A DNA stretch of 10,031 bases, from the NCBI GenBank assembly GCA_030843315.1, contig JAUUPT010000107.1, positions 1 through 10,031 on the forward strand. Reading direction: 5' to 3'. Under the pieces are notes generated by a model. That model made no database searches and was not told the origin of the DNA. It saw only the letters and a program-made list of their open reading frames with translations. This stretch comes from Bacteroidaceae bacterium (GTDB lineage Bacteria; Bacteroidota; Bacteroidia; Bacteroidales; Bacteroidaceae). How positions within the stretch are numbered: the first letter of the stretch is position 1; each line of letters starts with the position of its first letter. Below, in pieces: positions 1 to 7,123 of the stretch. Position numbers and translations under genes: made by a program.

Positions 1-591
1 TACCTGTCCAATGCAGTTGCCATGATTGCAGTCGTTGTTCTGTTCTTCTTCTTATCTACCCCGGTAAAGAACACGGGAGTAGTAGAAGGGAACTATGCAC
101 AAATGCTCCCGCAGGAATTGTTTGAGAAGATAGAGAAGCAGTCGCTTGCTATCACCCCGATAGTAGTCAGCCAGGCTGCGCCGAAGGTATCGGCTAAACC
201 CAGACAGACGGCACCGGCACCTGCTCCCAAACTTAAAAAGAACGTGGAAGCAACTACCTCCCCGGCAAAAGCTAAAACAACCTCTACGGAAGTCAAGACA
301 ACTCCGGCGGAAGTAAAAGCCGTTCCGACAGAGACAAAGGCCGCCCCGGCACCCGCTTCTCCCGCAAAGCGCTATCACATCATCGTGGCAAGTGTAGGCA
401 CCGAAAGGGATGCCAAAGCCATGGCAAAGCAACTGGTTGAGAAAGGATTTGCCGATGCCAAAGCCATTATCGGCGATGGCAAGATGCGTGTCTGCATCGA
501 GTCTTGCCCCACTGAGATAGAAGCTTATCAGGCTTTGAACAAGATCCGCCAGAACGAAACTTATCAGAATGCCTGGGTGCTGAAGAAATAA
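1..591 (+). CDS. SPOR-domain membrane protein, 3' part (5' end outside window)
   Basis: The reading frame is open from the first base, seven codons before the first in-frame ATG at 22, so the gene almost certainly begins upstream and only its last 196 residues are visible. Seen in order: one hydrophobic segment (about residues 4-21, rich in V, L and F), a low-complexity linker rich in Ala, Pro, Lys and Thr with repeated T/E-V-K-x-x-P-like units (about 60-120), and a C-terminal SPOR domain (about 123-196, starting KRYHIIVASV and ending NAWVLKK). SPOR domains bind denuded peptidoglycan glycan strands, commonly at division sites. A membrane anchor plus long linker placing SPOR in the periplasm is the usual design. 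In Bacteroides, similar proteins carry HU-like (CCDC81-type) domains before the membrane segment; that part would lie outside the window, so this is inference. The FHA gene begins 49 nt downstream and may be cotranscribed. Confidence 0.85.
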   Translation, partial: YLSNAVAMIAVVVLFFFLSTPVKNTGVVEGNYAQMLPQELFEKIEKQSLAITPIVVSQAAPKVSAKPRQTAPAPAPKLKKNVEATTSPAKAKTTSTEVKTTPAEVKAVPTETKAAPAPASPAKRYHIIVASVGTERDAKAMAKQLVEKGFADAKAIIGDGKMRVCIESCPTEIEAYQALNKIRQNETYQNAWVLKK

Positions 592-640
592 AGCCCCCGC
601 ATTCTTTCTCTATTTTTAAATACATAACTCCTTATAATAA

Positions 641-1174
641 ATGAAAAGAGTCCGTTGCCCCAAATGTGAGAACTACCTAACGTTTGATGAAACCAAATAC
701 ACCGAAGGCCAGTCGCTGGTCTTTACCTGCGAGCAGTGCAAGAAAGAATTCAGCATTCGTCTGGGCAAAACGAAGATGCAAGTCCCCCAGAAAGAAGATA
801 AACCGGATGAGGAAGAATTCAAAGAAGCCTTCGGCAACATCACAGTGATTGAGAATGTATTCGGTTTCAAGCAAGTATTGCCATTGGAAGAAGGCGACAA
901 CGTGATAGGCCGCCGTTGCGTGGGTACCATCATCAACGTTCCCGTTGAAAGCTCCGACATGAGTATGGACCGCCGCCACTGCATCATCAACGTGAAGCGC
1001 AACAAGCAAGGCGCACTGGTCTACACCCTGCGCGATGCCCCCAGCCTGACGGGTACCTTCCTGAACAATGAGATTCTGAACGACAAAGATCGCATCCGCA
1101 TAGAGGACGGAGCGATTGTTACCATCGGCGCCACTACCTTTATTCTGCACACCGCCAAGCAAGAAGAACTTTAG
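641..1174 (+). CDS. Zinc-ribbon and FHA-domain protein
   Basis: A 177-residue soluble protein. The N-terminus is a small zinc ribbon with two CxxC knuckles (C6/C9 and C30/C33), resembling the MJ0042 type. An acidic linker (about 50-62) leads to an FHA fold (about 68-170). Its usual conserved positions are visible: G90-R91, S108 with R112-H113, and an N-containing turn near 140-145 (TGTFLNNE). FHA domains normally bind phosphothreonine peptides, which points to a role in signalling or protein assembly. No kinase or phosphatase is nearby, so the partner is unknown. No TAnnTTTG promoter is seen in the 49-nt gap after the SPOR gene, so the two are probably cotranscribed. The gene ends 53 nt before a strong terminator. 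The family call is firm but the cellular role is not known. Confidence 0.85.
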   Translation: MKRVRCPKCENYLTFDETKYTEGQSLVFTCEQCKKEFSIRLGKTKMQVPQKEDKPDEEEFKEAFGNITVIENVFGFKQVLPLEEGDNVIGRRCVGTIINVPVESSDMSMDRRHCIINVKRNKQGALVYTLRDAPSLTGTFLNNEILNDKDRIRIEDGAIVTIGATTFILHTAKQEEL

Positions 1175-1227
1175 AGAAAAAGAAAAGCTGAGGGGCGAAC
1201 GCCCCGCAAGCCCAAGCAGAAATACAG

Positions 1228-1270
1228 AAAAGAACCGTGCAGAATACCCATCTGCACGGTTCTTTTTGTG
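1228..1270 (+). terminator. Rho-independent terminator after the FHA gene
   Basis: A perfect 16-bp inverted repeat (1228-1243 with 1251-1266) has a 7-nt loop. Its descending arm runs into T-rich sequence, and the core arm is AGAACCGTGCAGA. It follows the FHA stop codon by about 50 nt on the same strand. Confidence 0.85.
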
Positions 1271-1275
1271 CAAAT

Positions 1276-1393
1276 GCACGATTCTTTTCTTCGTCCCCCA
1301 ATTGCGGGCTCTACGGTTTCCGGCTGCGGGCTCTTCAGCCCCCAGTTGCGGGCCGTAGAGCCCGCAACTGCAAAACGATATATAGAATCGTGC
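1276..1393. repeat. 118-bp concentric palindrome, intergenic
   Basis: Three nested inverted repeats share exactly one centre (1334.5). The outer arms are GCACGATTCT (1276-1285 with 1384-1393). The middle arms are TTGCGGGCTCTACGG (1302-1316 with 1353-1367), extended to 1299-1370 with one mismatch. The inner arms are GGGCT/AGCCC (1328-1332 with 1337-1341) around the tetraloop CTTC. Between the middle and inner arms most positions still pair if G-U wobbles of a + strand RNA are allowed. The element also holds related direct copies of TGCGGGC (near 1304, 1325 and 1348). It is much richer in GC than its surroundings. Open reading frames crossing it look spurious. It could be a repetitive extragenic palindrome, a miniature element or a structured RNA. 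Confidence 0.7.
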
Positions 1394-1415
1394 TTTTCCG
1401 CATTATCTACTGTTG

Positions 1416-1449
1416 AAATGGAGAAAACGCATCGTTGTTTTTCCCATTT
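1416..1449 (+). other. Imperfect 13-bp hairpin upstream of the uxaC promoter
   Basis: Arms 1416-1428 and 1437-1449 pair over 13 positions with one mismatch and one G-T wobble around an 8-nt loop. No T-run follows, so it does not look like a terminator. It lies between the palindrome and the uxaC promoter. Its function is unknown and it may be chance. Confidence 0.35.
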
Positions 1450-1520
1450 TGCCTATTGCTTTCCGACAGCAAATAAGAGGGAAAGCTCACTGCAGATAAG
1501 GGAAAAAGATGATGAATATT

Positions 1521-1551
1521 TTTGTTTATACGAGTAATTCAATTACTTTTG
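1521..1551 (+). promoter_or_regulatory. Bacteroides-type promoter of uxaC
   Basis: A TTTG -33 box (1521-1524) stands 19 nt before a TACTTTTG -7 box (1544-1551), matching the Bacteroidetes primary sigma consensus. Transcription should start near 1558, giving an A/T-rich leader of about 110 nt before the uxaC ATG. Two copies of TCGATA (1555-1560 and 1565-1570) sit at the predicted start site, and a regulator could bind there. No operator was recognised with confidence. Confidence 0.7.
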
Positions 1552-1671
1552 TGTTCGATAACGGTCGATATAACAAGAATAGATTATTGAAGCTATCACA
1601 TTTATAATCAATATTATAAAGAGATAATACGCAAAAAGTAAAATTTATATATATCTTAAAACCAGAAAACG

Positions 1672-3078
1672 ATGAAAAACTTCATGGATGAGAACTTTCT
1701 GTTGCAGACAGAAACTGCTCAGAAACTGTATCACGAACATGCAGCCAAGCTGCCGATTATAGATTATCACTGCCATCTGAACCCGCAAATGGTAGCGGAC
1801 GACTACCAGTTCAAGTCATTAACTGAAATTTGGTTGGGTGGCGATCATTATAAATGGCGTGCCCTGCGCGCCAACGGTGTGGACGAACGCTACTGCACCG
1901 GCAAGGATACCACCGATTGGGAGAAATTCGAGAAATGGGCGGAAACCGTGCCCTATACTCTTCGCAATCCGTTGTATCACTGGACTCACCTGGAGCTGAA
2001 AACGGCTTTCGGCATCAACAAAATATTGAATCCGACAACGGCACGCGAAATCTACGACGAATGCAATGAGAAGTTGAAACAGCCCGAATACTCTGCCCGC
2101 GGCATGATGCGCCACTATCACGTAGAGGCAGTTTGCACCACCGACGACCCGATAGATTCCCTGGAACACCACATCAAGACCCGTGAAAGTGGTTTTGAGA
2201 TAAAGATGCTGCCCACCTGGCGTCCGGACAAGGCGATGGCAGTAGAAGTTCCCGCCGACTTCCGCACCTATGTGGAGAAGCTGGCTGAGGTAAGCGGAGT
2301 CACTATCTCCGGATTCGACGATATGGTAGCTGCGCTGCGCAAGCGTCATGACTTCTTTGCCGAGCAAGGTTGCAAACTGTCCGACCACGGGCTCGAGAAG
2401 TTCTACGCCGAAGACTATACGGATACCGAAATCCGGGCTATATTTAATAAGGTATATGGCGACACGGCGCTGACTCAGGAAGAAATCCTGAAATTCAAGT
2501 CGGCCATGTTGGTGACGTTCGGTGAAATGGATTGGGAGAAAGGCTGGACACAGCAGTTCCACTATGGCACCATCCGCAACAATAACAGCAAGATGTTCAA
2601 GCTGGTGGGTGCCGATACCGGTTTCGACTCCATCGGCGAATTCAATACCGCCAAATCGCTCGCTAAATTCCTCGACCGCCTGAACTCGGCCGGCAAACTG
2701 ACGAAAACCATTCTTTATAATCTGAACCCGTGTGCCAACGAGGTTATCGCTACGATGGCAGGCAACTTCCAGGACGGAAAGATTCCCGGAAAGATCCAGT
2801 TCGGTTCCGGCTGGTGGTTCCTCGACCAGAAGGACGGCATGGAGAAGCAGATGAATGCCCTGTCCGTACTCGGACTGCTGAGCCGCTTCGTAGGCATGCT
2901 GACGGATTCGCGCTCCTTCCTCTCCTACCCGCGCCACGAGTATTTCCGCCGCACGCTGTGCAACCTCATAGGTCGAGACGTAGAGAACGGAGAAATTCCC
3001 GCATCGGAGATGGAACGCGTAGAGCAGATGGTGGAAGATATCAGCTATTACAACGCAAAGAATTTCTTCCGGTTCTAA
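1672..3078 (+). CDS. uxaC: Glucuronate (uronate) isomerase UxaC
   Basis: A 468-residue protein, the normal length of the family. UxaC isomerises D-glucuronate to D-fructuronate and D-galacturonate to D-tagaturonate in the cytoplasm, the first step of hexuronate breakdown after release from pectin or glycosaminoglycans. It is a TIM-barrel member of the amidohydrolase superfamily. The N-terminal metal-site motif DYHCH is visible (H33 and H35), as are the family segments HWTHLELKTAFGI, MLPTWRPDKA, LSDHGLEKF, FGSGWWFLDQ and LTDSRSFLSYPRHEYFRR. The start ATG follows an A-rich stretch and gives the expected N-terminus. The gene stands alone between its own promoter (1521-1551) and its own terminator (3119-3158). 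The next enzymes of the pathway (UxaA, UxaB, UxuA, UxuB, KdgK, KdgA) are not in this window. The long leader could be a site of control. Confidence 0.97.
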   Translation: MKNFMDENFLLQTETAQKLYHEHAAKLPIIDYHCHLNPQMVADDYQFKSLTEIWLGGDHYKWRALRANGVDERYCTGKDTTDWEKFEKWAETVPYTLRNPLYHWTHLELKTAFGINKILNPTTAREIYDECNEKLKQPEYSARGMMRHYHVEAVCTTDDPIDSLEHHIKTRESGFEIKMLPTWRPDKAMAVEVPADFRTYVEKLAEVSGVTISGFDDMVAALRKRHDFFAEQGCKLSDHGLEKFYAEDYTDTEIRAIFNKVYGDTALTQEEILKFKSAMLVTFGEMDWEKGWTQQFHYGTIRNNNSKMFKLVGADTGFDSIGEFNTAKSLAKFLDRLNSAGKLTKTILYNLNPCANEVIATMAGNFQDGKIPGKIQFGSGWWFLDQKDGMEKQMNALSVLGLLSRFVGMLTDSRSFLSYPRHEYFRRTLCNLIGRDVENGEIPASEMERVEQMVEDISYYNAKNFFRF

Positions 3079-3118
3079 TAGACTCGGAACCAGACGTATT
3101 CTGATTTAACAATTTAAG

Positions 3119-3158
3119 AAAGAGTGGCATCAAACGATCTTGATACCACTCTTTTTTT
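3119..3158 (+). terminator. Rho-independent terminator after uxaC
   Basis: A 15-bp stem with one mismatch (3119-3133 with 3140-3154), a 6-nt loop and a run of seven T (3152-3158). It lies 40 nt after the uxaC stop and separates uxaC from the transporter. The end of its T-run also supplies the -33 box of the next promoter. Confidence 0.85.
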
Positions 3159-3187
3159 GCATCATATCTTCTAAAATCGTATTTTTG
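3156..3187 (+). promoter_or_regulatory. Promoter of the POT-like transporter gene
   Basis: TTTG (3156-3159), 20 nt, then TATTTTTG (3180-3187), a close match to the Bacteroidetes -33/-7 pair. Predicted transcription start is near 3194, giving a short leader of about 30 nt before the ATG at 3223. The -33 box overlaps the T-run of the uxaC terminator, a compact arrangement. Confidence 0.75.
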
Positions 3188-3222
3188 CGTACGTTTATCA
3201 TTAAAAACATAAAAAGCAAAGG

Positions 3223-4608
3223 ATGACTCAACAATCACCCCAAACAACTTCCAAAGGCTTCAGCAAAGCCTTCTGGGTAAGCAATACAGTAGAACTGTTT
3301 GAACGCATGGCATATTATGCCGTATTTATTGTCCTCACCATCTATCTCTCCAGCATTTTAGGTTTCAACGATTTGGAATCAAGTATGATTTCCGGTCTAT
3401 TCTCGGGCGGACTCTATCTGCTGCCCATCTTTACCGGGGCATACGCCGACAAGATAGGATTCCGCAAATCAATGATTATCGCTTTCTCATTGCTTTCTGC
3501 CGGATATCTGGGCCTGGGAATACTGCCTACCCTGCTCGAAGCTGCCGGTTTGGTAGAATATGGCGAAGTAACCCGCTTCTCGGGACTGCCCGACAGTAGC
3601 GAACGATGGATGATAGTTCCCATCCTGTTCCTTATCATGCTGGGCGGTTCCTTCATCAAGTCCATCATCTCGGCATCGGTAGCCAAAGAAACGACCGAAG
3701 CAACCCGTGCACGCGGCTATTCCATCTTCTATATGATGGTGAATATAGGTGCCTTTACCGGAAAGACCGTAGTCGATCCGCTGCGCAATGTAATCGGTGA
3801 ACAAGCCTACATCTACATCAATTATTTCTCTGCCACAATGACTATTCTGGCATTGCTCTCCGTCCTCTTATTGTATAAATCTACCCATACGGCAGGCGAA
3901 GGGAAAAGCATGCGCGAGATCGGTCAGGGCTTTCTGCGCATCATCACCAACTGGCGACTGCTGATTCTGATTCTTATCATCACCGGTTTCTGGATGGTGC
4001 AGCAACAACTGTATGCCACCATGCCCAAATACGTTATCCGCATGGCAGGCGAAACCGCCAAGCCGGGATGGATAGCGAATGTAAACCCGTTTGTGGTGGT
4101 TTGTTGTGTGAGCTTCATCACCCGTTGGATGGCGAAACGTACTGCTATCACTTCAATGAACGTAGGTATGTTCCTCATTCCGATATCGGCACTGCTGATG
4201 GCTTGTGGTAATCTGCTGGGCGACGACGTGATAGCAGGTATGAGTAATATTACGCTGATGCTGATACTCGGTATCGTGGTGCAGGCTTTGGCAGAATGTT
4301 TCATTTCACCGCGCTATCTGGAGTATTTCTCTTTGCAGGCTCCCAAGGGAGAAGAAGGGATGTATCTCGGTTTCAGCCATCTGCACTCGTTCCTGTCATC
4401 CATCTTCGGATTCGGTATAGCCGGTGTGCTTCTAACGAAATATTGTCCCGATCCGGCGTTGTTCGAGACCCGCGAAGCCTGGGAAGCAGCCAGTGCCAAT
4501 GCACATTATATCTGGTATTACTTCGCCGCTATCGGCTTGATAGCCGCAATCGCCCTATTGGCTTTCGCTAAAACCACCGAATTCATCGACAAAAAGAAGA
4601 ACATATAA
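3223..4608 (+). CDS. POT/PTR-like major facilitator transporter
   Basis: A 461-residue integral membrane protein with many hydrophobic segments along its length, consistent with the 12-14 helices of the major facilitator superfamily. Helix 1 carries the ExxER proton-coupling motif of proton-dependent oligopeptide transporters (E24, E27, R28, in ELFERMAYYAVF). Also visible are a PTR2-like FYMMVNIGAF segment in the N-terminal half and a late segment like that of POT proteins (ECFISPRYLEYFSLQAPKG). The family normally imports di- and tripeptides with protons, but many Bacteroides members are uncharacterised and substrate cannot be read from sequence. Adjacency to uxaC invites a hexuronate hypothesis, but the intervening terminator and separate promoter argue against a shared operon. 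An 11-bp terminator hairpin begins 32 nt after the stop codon. Confidence 0.9.
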   Translation: MTQQSPQTTSKGFSKAFWVSNTVELFERMAYYAVFIVLTIYLSSILGFNDLESSMISGLFSGGLYLLPIFTGAYADKIGFRKSMIIAFSLLSAGYLGLGILPTLLEAAGLVEYGEVTRFSGLPDSSERWMIVPILFLIMLGGSFIKSIISASVAKETTEATRARGYSIFYMMVNIGAFTGKTVVDPLRNVIGEQAYIYINYFSATMTILALLSVLLLYKSTHTAGEGKSMREIGQGFLRIITNWRLLILILIITGFWMVQQQLYATMPKYVIRMAGETAKPGWIANVNPFVVVCCVSFITRWMAKRTAITSMNVGMFLIPISALLMACGNLLGDDVIAGMSNITLMLILGIVVQALAECFISPRYLEYFSLQAPKGEEGMYLGFSHLHSFLSSIFGFGIAGVLLTKYCPDPALFETREAWEAASANAHYIWYYFAAIGLIAAIALLAFAKTTEFIDKKKNI

Positions 4609-4640
4609 GTTCAATATATTGTATACTTTTTGTATATTTG

Positions 4641-4672
4641 CCGTCACTTTTTCTAAAAGTGACGGCTTTTTT
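4641..4672 (+). terminator. Rho-independent terminator after the transporter
   Basis: A perfect 11-bp stem (CCGTCACTTTT at 4641-4651 with 4655-4665) has a 3-nt loop and is followed by C and six T. It starts 32 nt after the transporter stop and ends 18 nt before the hydrolase start. TATATTTG (4633-4640) directly before it resembles a -7 box. If that box is used, the hairpin would sit in the leader of the downstream gene, but no -33 partner is visible at the right distance. Confidence 0.8.
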
Positions 4673-4690
4673 GTAATAAAGGGAAATAGG

Positions 4691-5494
4691 ATGAAAATAA
4701 AATTTATATGCCTTGCGAGCGGAAGCAGCGGTAACTGCTATTACATAGGCACAGAGAAATACGGAATACTAATTGATGCCGGCATTGCGGTGCGCACCAT
4801 AAAAAAAGGGCTGAAAGAAGTAGGCATCGGCATGGAAACGATACGTGCAGTGTTTGTGACCCACGACCACGCAGACCACATCAAGGCTGTGGGCGGACTG
4901 GGCGAAAAGCTGAATATACCTGTCTATACTACAGCCCGCATCCACGAAGGAATCAACAAGAGTTATTGTATGACAGAGAAACTGCATTCGTCTGTCCGCT
5001 ACCTGGAAAAACAACAACCTATGCAACTGGAGGATTTCCGCATCGAGTCGTTCGAAGTTCCCCACGATGGCACGGATAACGTAGGCTACTGCATCGAAAT
5101 AGACGGCAAAGTGTTCTCGTTCCTTACCGACCTCGGCGAAATCACTCCCACTGCCGCAGCGTATATCTGCAAAGCCAATTATCTGATATTGGAAGCCAAC
5201 TACGACGAAGAAATGCTGCGCATGGGCACTTACCCCCAGTACTTGAAAGAGCGTATCACCAGCCGTACCGGGCACATGAGCAACATAGCCACCGCCGAAT
5301 TCCTTGCCGAAAACATCACGGAACATCTGCGTTATGTCTGGCTCTGCCATCTGAGCAAGGACAACAACCATCCCGAATTGGCCTACAAAACCGTAGAATG
5401 GAAGTTAAGGGAGAGAGGAATCATCGTCGGTAAGGACGTGCAACTATGTGCACTGAAGCGTACTATCCCCTCCGAACTCTATGAATTTGAATAA
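4691..5494 (+). CDS. Metallo-beta-lactamase-fold hydrolase, WalJ/YycJ type
   Basis: A 267-residue cytoplasmic protein when started at 4691. The frame can be extended 24 codons upstream to 4619, but those codons run through the transporter terminator hairpin. The start MKIKFICLASGSSGNC is the conserved beginning of the YycJ/WalJ family, and GGAAATAGG precedes it. Metal-ligand motifs are clear: HDHADH (H58-H63), PHDG, TDLGE and a late LCHLSKDNNHPE. ASGSSGNCYYIG and GHMSN are further family signatures. Members are Zn/Mn-dependent hydrolases thought to act on nucleic acids; the Gram-positive homologue has been proposed to have exonuclease activity and to affect coordination of division and replication. 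The exact substrate here is unknown. tRNA-Lys follows 93 nt downstream under its own promoter. Confidence 0.9.
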   Translation: MKIKFICLASGSSGNCYYIGTEKYGILIDAGIAVRTIKKGLKEVGIGMETIRAVFVTHDHADHIKAVGGLGEKLNIPVYTTARIHEGINKSYCMTEKLHSSVRYLEKQQPMQLEDFRIESFEVPHDGTDNVGYCIEIDGKVFSFLTDLGEITPTAAAYICKANYLILEANYDEEMLRMGTYPQYLKERITSRTGHMSNIATAEFLAENITEHLRYVWLCHLSKDNNHPELAYKTVEWKLRERGIIVGKDVQLCALKRTIPSELYEFE

Positions 5495-5528
5495 AATGCC
5501 GATTTCATCGCAAAAACAAAGTAATTTG

Positions 5529-5560
5529 TTTGGTTGGATAAAATAAAAGGACTACTTTTG
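5529..5560 (+). promoter_or_regulatory. Promoter of tRNA-Lys
   Basis: TTTG (5529-5532), 20 nt, then TACTTTTG (5553-5560). The spacing and both boxes match the Bacteroidetes consensus. Transcription should start near 5567, about 20 nt before the mature tRNA. No clear terminator separates it from the hydrolase gene upstream. Confidence 0.75.
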
Positions 5561-5587
5561 CACCCGCAAACAAAAAAAACAAGGAAT

Positions 5588-5660
5588 GCACTCTTAGCTC
5601 AGTTGGTAGAGCAACTGACTCTTAATCAGTGGGTCCAGGGTTCGAATCCCTGAGGGTGTA
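5588..5660 (+). tRNA. tRNA-Lys (anticodon CUU)
   Basis: A complete 73-nt cloverleaf. The acceptor stem GCACTCT pairs with AGGGTGT, using G-U at the first and fifth pairs. The D arm is GCTCAGTTGGTAGAGC. The anticodon arm is ACTGA-CTCTTAA-TCAGT with anticodon CTT, which reads AAG (Lys). The T arm is CAGGG-TTCGAAT-CCCTG, and the discriminator base is A. CCA is not encoded; the following bases are CAAG. The first-pair G-U is somewhat unusual but the fold is otherwise standard. It appears to be a single tRNA unit. Confidence 0.95.
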
Positions 5661-5682
5661 CAAGACATGATTTTTGAATATA

Positions 5683-5737
5683 AAAACAAGAAGAAAGCTC
5701 TGAAAGTCGAAAGATTTCAGAGCTTTCTTCTTGTTTT
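5683..5737. terminator. 23-bp perfect inverted repeat, probable bidirectional terminator
   Basis: Arms 5683-5705 and 5715-5737 are exact complements over 23 bp. The 9-nt loop contains a GAAA tetraloop that could be closed by two further pairs. Four to five T occur at the 3' end in both directions. It lies between tRNA-Lys (+) and the convergent aldo/keto reductase operon (-), so it can end both transcripts. It is unusually long for a plain terminator. Confidence 0.75.
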
Positions 5738-5954
5738 AAGGTCTGAGCCGGATCAACACCCCATTATTGTACATCATCAAAAGTAAACTCCAAACGGCTA
5801 TCCATCTCATCGAAAGTGGCAAATAACGGCAGTCTGTCCCTTTCTCCCTGAGCAGCTTCTTGCAGCACGTTCCCATTATCATAGGTTCCGCCTTGCGCTG
5901 GCTAATCAAGTTGTCGAGTATTTACGAAGGGCTGTGTTACCTCTTTACCGATTT
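5738..5954. other. Gene-free stretch between convergent units, possible gene remnant
   Basis: No complete gene is seen. On the - strand, one frame is open from just after a TAG (5902-5904) to a TAA (5764-5766). It encodes 45 residues without a start codon near its beginning; the composition looks protein-like, ending EFTFDDVQ. The same frame is also open on the other side of that TAG. This could be a decayed coding segment downstream of the reductase gene or simply chance. I do not recognise the family. Confidence 0.3.
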
Positions 5955-7118
5955 TCAGCGTCCTACTTGTTTTTGCTGTTCGGCATTGTAGCGGTCGCCC
6001 ACGACGGGAATGGGCTCCACCGACTCTTCCAGTTCTTTCCACTCTTCCGAAGAGAGGGAAAATTCGAGCGTGCGCAGGTTTTCTTCCAGATGCGACAGTT
6101 TCGTTGTGCCGGGAATCGGAACAATCCACGGTGTTTTCTGCAACAGCCAGCCAAGTGCCACCTGTGCCGAAGTCATCCCCCGTGTACGGCCGAAAGCTTG
6201 CAGTGCATTCACAATACGTGTATTGGCTCGGATCGCTTCCGGCTGGAAGCGCGGAAGGGTTTGACGGTTGTCATTGTTCGGATCGAAGACCGTATATTCG
6301 TTAATGCAACCACCCAAAAAGCCACGGTTGATTGGACTGTACGGCACGAAACCGATGCCCAGCTCCCGACAAGTATCAAGTACCCCATTCTCCTCCACGA
6401 GGCGGTGCATCAGATGATATTCGCTCTGAATGGCAGTAAGTGGGCAGACAGCATGTGCCTTACGAATGGTTTCGGCACTTACCTCGCACATTCCCCAGTG
6501 TTGTATCTTGCCCTCTTTAATCAGGTCGGCAATAGCCGATGCCACTTCCTCTGGCGATACATTCGGATCGGCACGGTGCTGGTAGAACATTGGCAGGGAA
6601 TCAAGTCGGAGGCGGCGGAGTGATTCCTCGCAGTAACGGCGGATGGTCTGCGGACGGCTGTCCTGACGCCCTGTGCCCTTACCATCGATGACCTCGTGAC
6701 CGAATTTAGTGGTTACGTTGATTTTTCCCTTGAACTCGGACAAGGCTTCTCCTGCTAAGTTTTCGTTGGTCAACGGACCGTAGATGATGCCCGTGTCGAA
6801 AAGCGTTACACCGCGATCCACCGCTTCGTGCAATAGCCGGATGCATTCCTTTTTGTCCGGGTGCTGACTGCGGTTGTAAGTCATGCCCATCACGCCGAAA
6901 CCGAGAGCCGAAACCTCGAAGGCTGCTTTCCCCGTTCCCAATACACGATATCCATTGATATGGGCTGCATCGGTATCAGTGAGGGAGGTTCCTGTTTGCT
7001 TCGATTCGGCTGCAAAAACGTTGTTCAATCCGGCAGGCATAGCCAATGCCGCTCCTGTCAAAGCCGCCATTTTAAGAAATCCGCGACGGCTGATGTTCAT
7101 TTTGTTGTTTTCTTCCAT
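5955..7118 (-). CDS. Aldo/keto reductase with twin-arginine-like leader
   Basis: A 387-residue protein. The N-terminus has a twin-arginine-type signal (SRRGFLK at residues 10-16, then a hydrophobic Ala/Leu stretch to about 37), suggesting export of a folded, cofactor-loaded enzyme. M7 is an alternative start and leaves the motif intact. The mature part is an (alpha/beta)8 aldo/keto reductase. The catalytic tetrad is D108, Y113, K138 and H181 (in FDTGIIYG, TTKFG and YQHRAD). NADPH-binding segments include VPYSPINRGFLGG and IVPIPGTTKLSHLEENL. It resembles the YajO/YhdN/IolS-like group, which reduces aldehydes and ketones with NADPH; the substrate is unknown. It begins 5 nt after the acetyltransferase stop, so the two are cotranscribed from the 7713-7720 promoter. 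It is complete at its C-terminus (VVGDRYNAEQQKQVGR). Whether this organism has a working Tat system cannot be seen here. Confidence 0.92.
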   Translation of the reverse strand: MEENNKMNISRRGFLKMAALTGAALAMPAGLNNVFAAESKQTGTSLTDTDAAHINGYRVLGTGKAAFEVSALGFGVMGMTYNRSQHPDKKECIRLLHEAVDRGVTLFDTGIIYGPLTNENLAGEALSEFKGKINVTTKFGHEVIDGKGTGRQDSRPQTIRRYCEESLRRLRLDSLPMFYQHRADPNVSPEEVASAIADLIKEGKIQHWGMCEVSAETIRKAHAVCPLTAIQSEYHLMHRLVEENGVLDTCRELGIGFVPYSPINRGFLGGCINEYTVFDPNNDNRQTLPRFQPEAIRANTRIVNALQAFGRTRGMTSAQVALGWLLQKTPWIVPIPGTTKLSHLEENLRTLEFSLSSEEWKELEESVEPIPVVGDRYNAEQQKQVGR

Positions 7119-7123
7119 GATTC

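Noticed and set aside
1116..1537. Two overlapping + strand open frames (1116-1358 and 1268-1537) in the FHA-uxaC gap
   Set aside because: They run through the terminator and the palindrome, have no recognisable domain and show composition typical of read-through of repeats.
1819..2937. Long - strand open frame (372 codons) inside uxaC
   Set aside because: It is antisense to a clearly coding gene in a GC-rich codon context; it has no family features and is a shadow frame.
4633..4640. TATATTTG as a promoter -7 box for the hydrolase gene
   Set aside because: No TTTG or TTG lies 19-21 nt upstream, and a terminator directly follows. It was not listed as a promoter, though it cannot be excluded.
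4619..4690. Upstream in-frame extension of the metallo-beta-lactamase-fold gene
   Set aside because: Those codons cover the transporter terminator hairpin, and the family's normal N-terminus begins at 4691.
5588..5737. Integration site (att) of a mobile element at the tRNA gene
   Set aside because: No repeat of the tRNA 3' end was seen elsewhere in the window, and no integrase gene is present.
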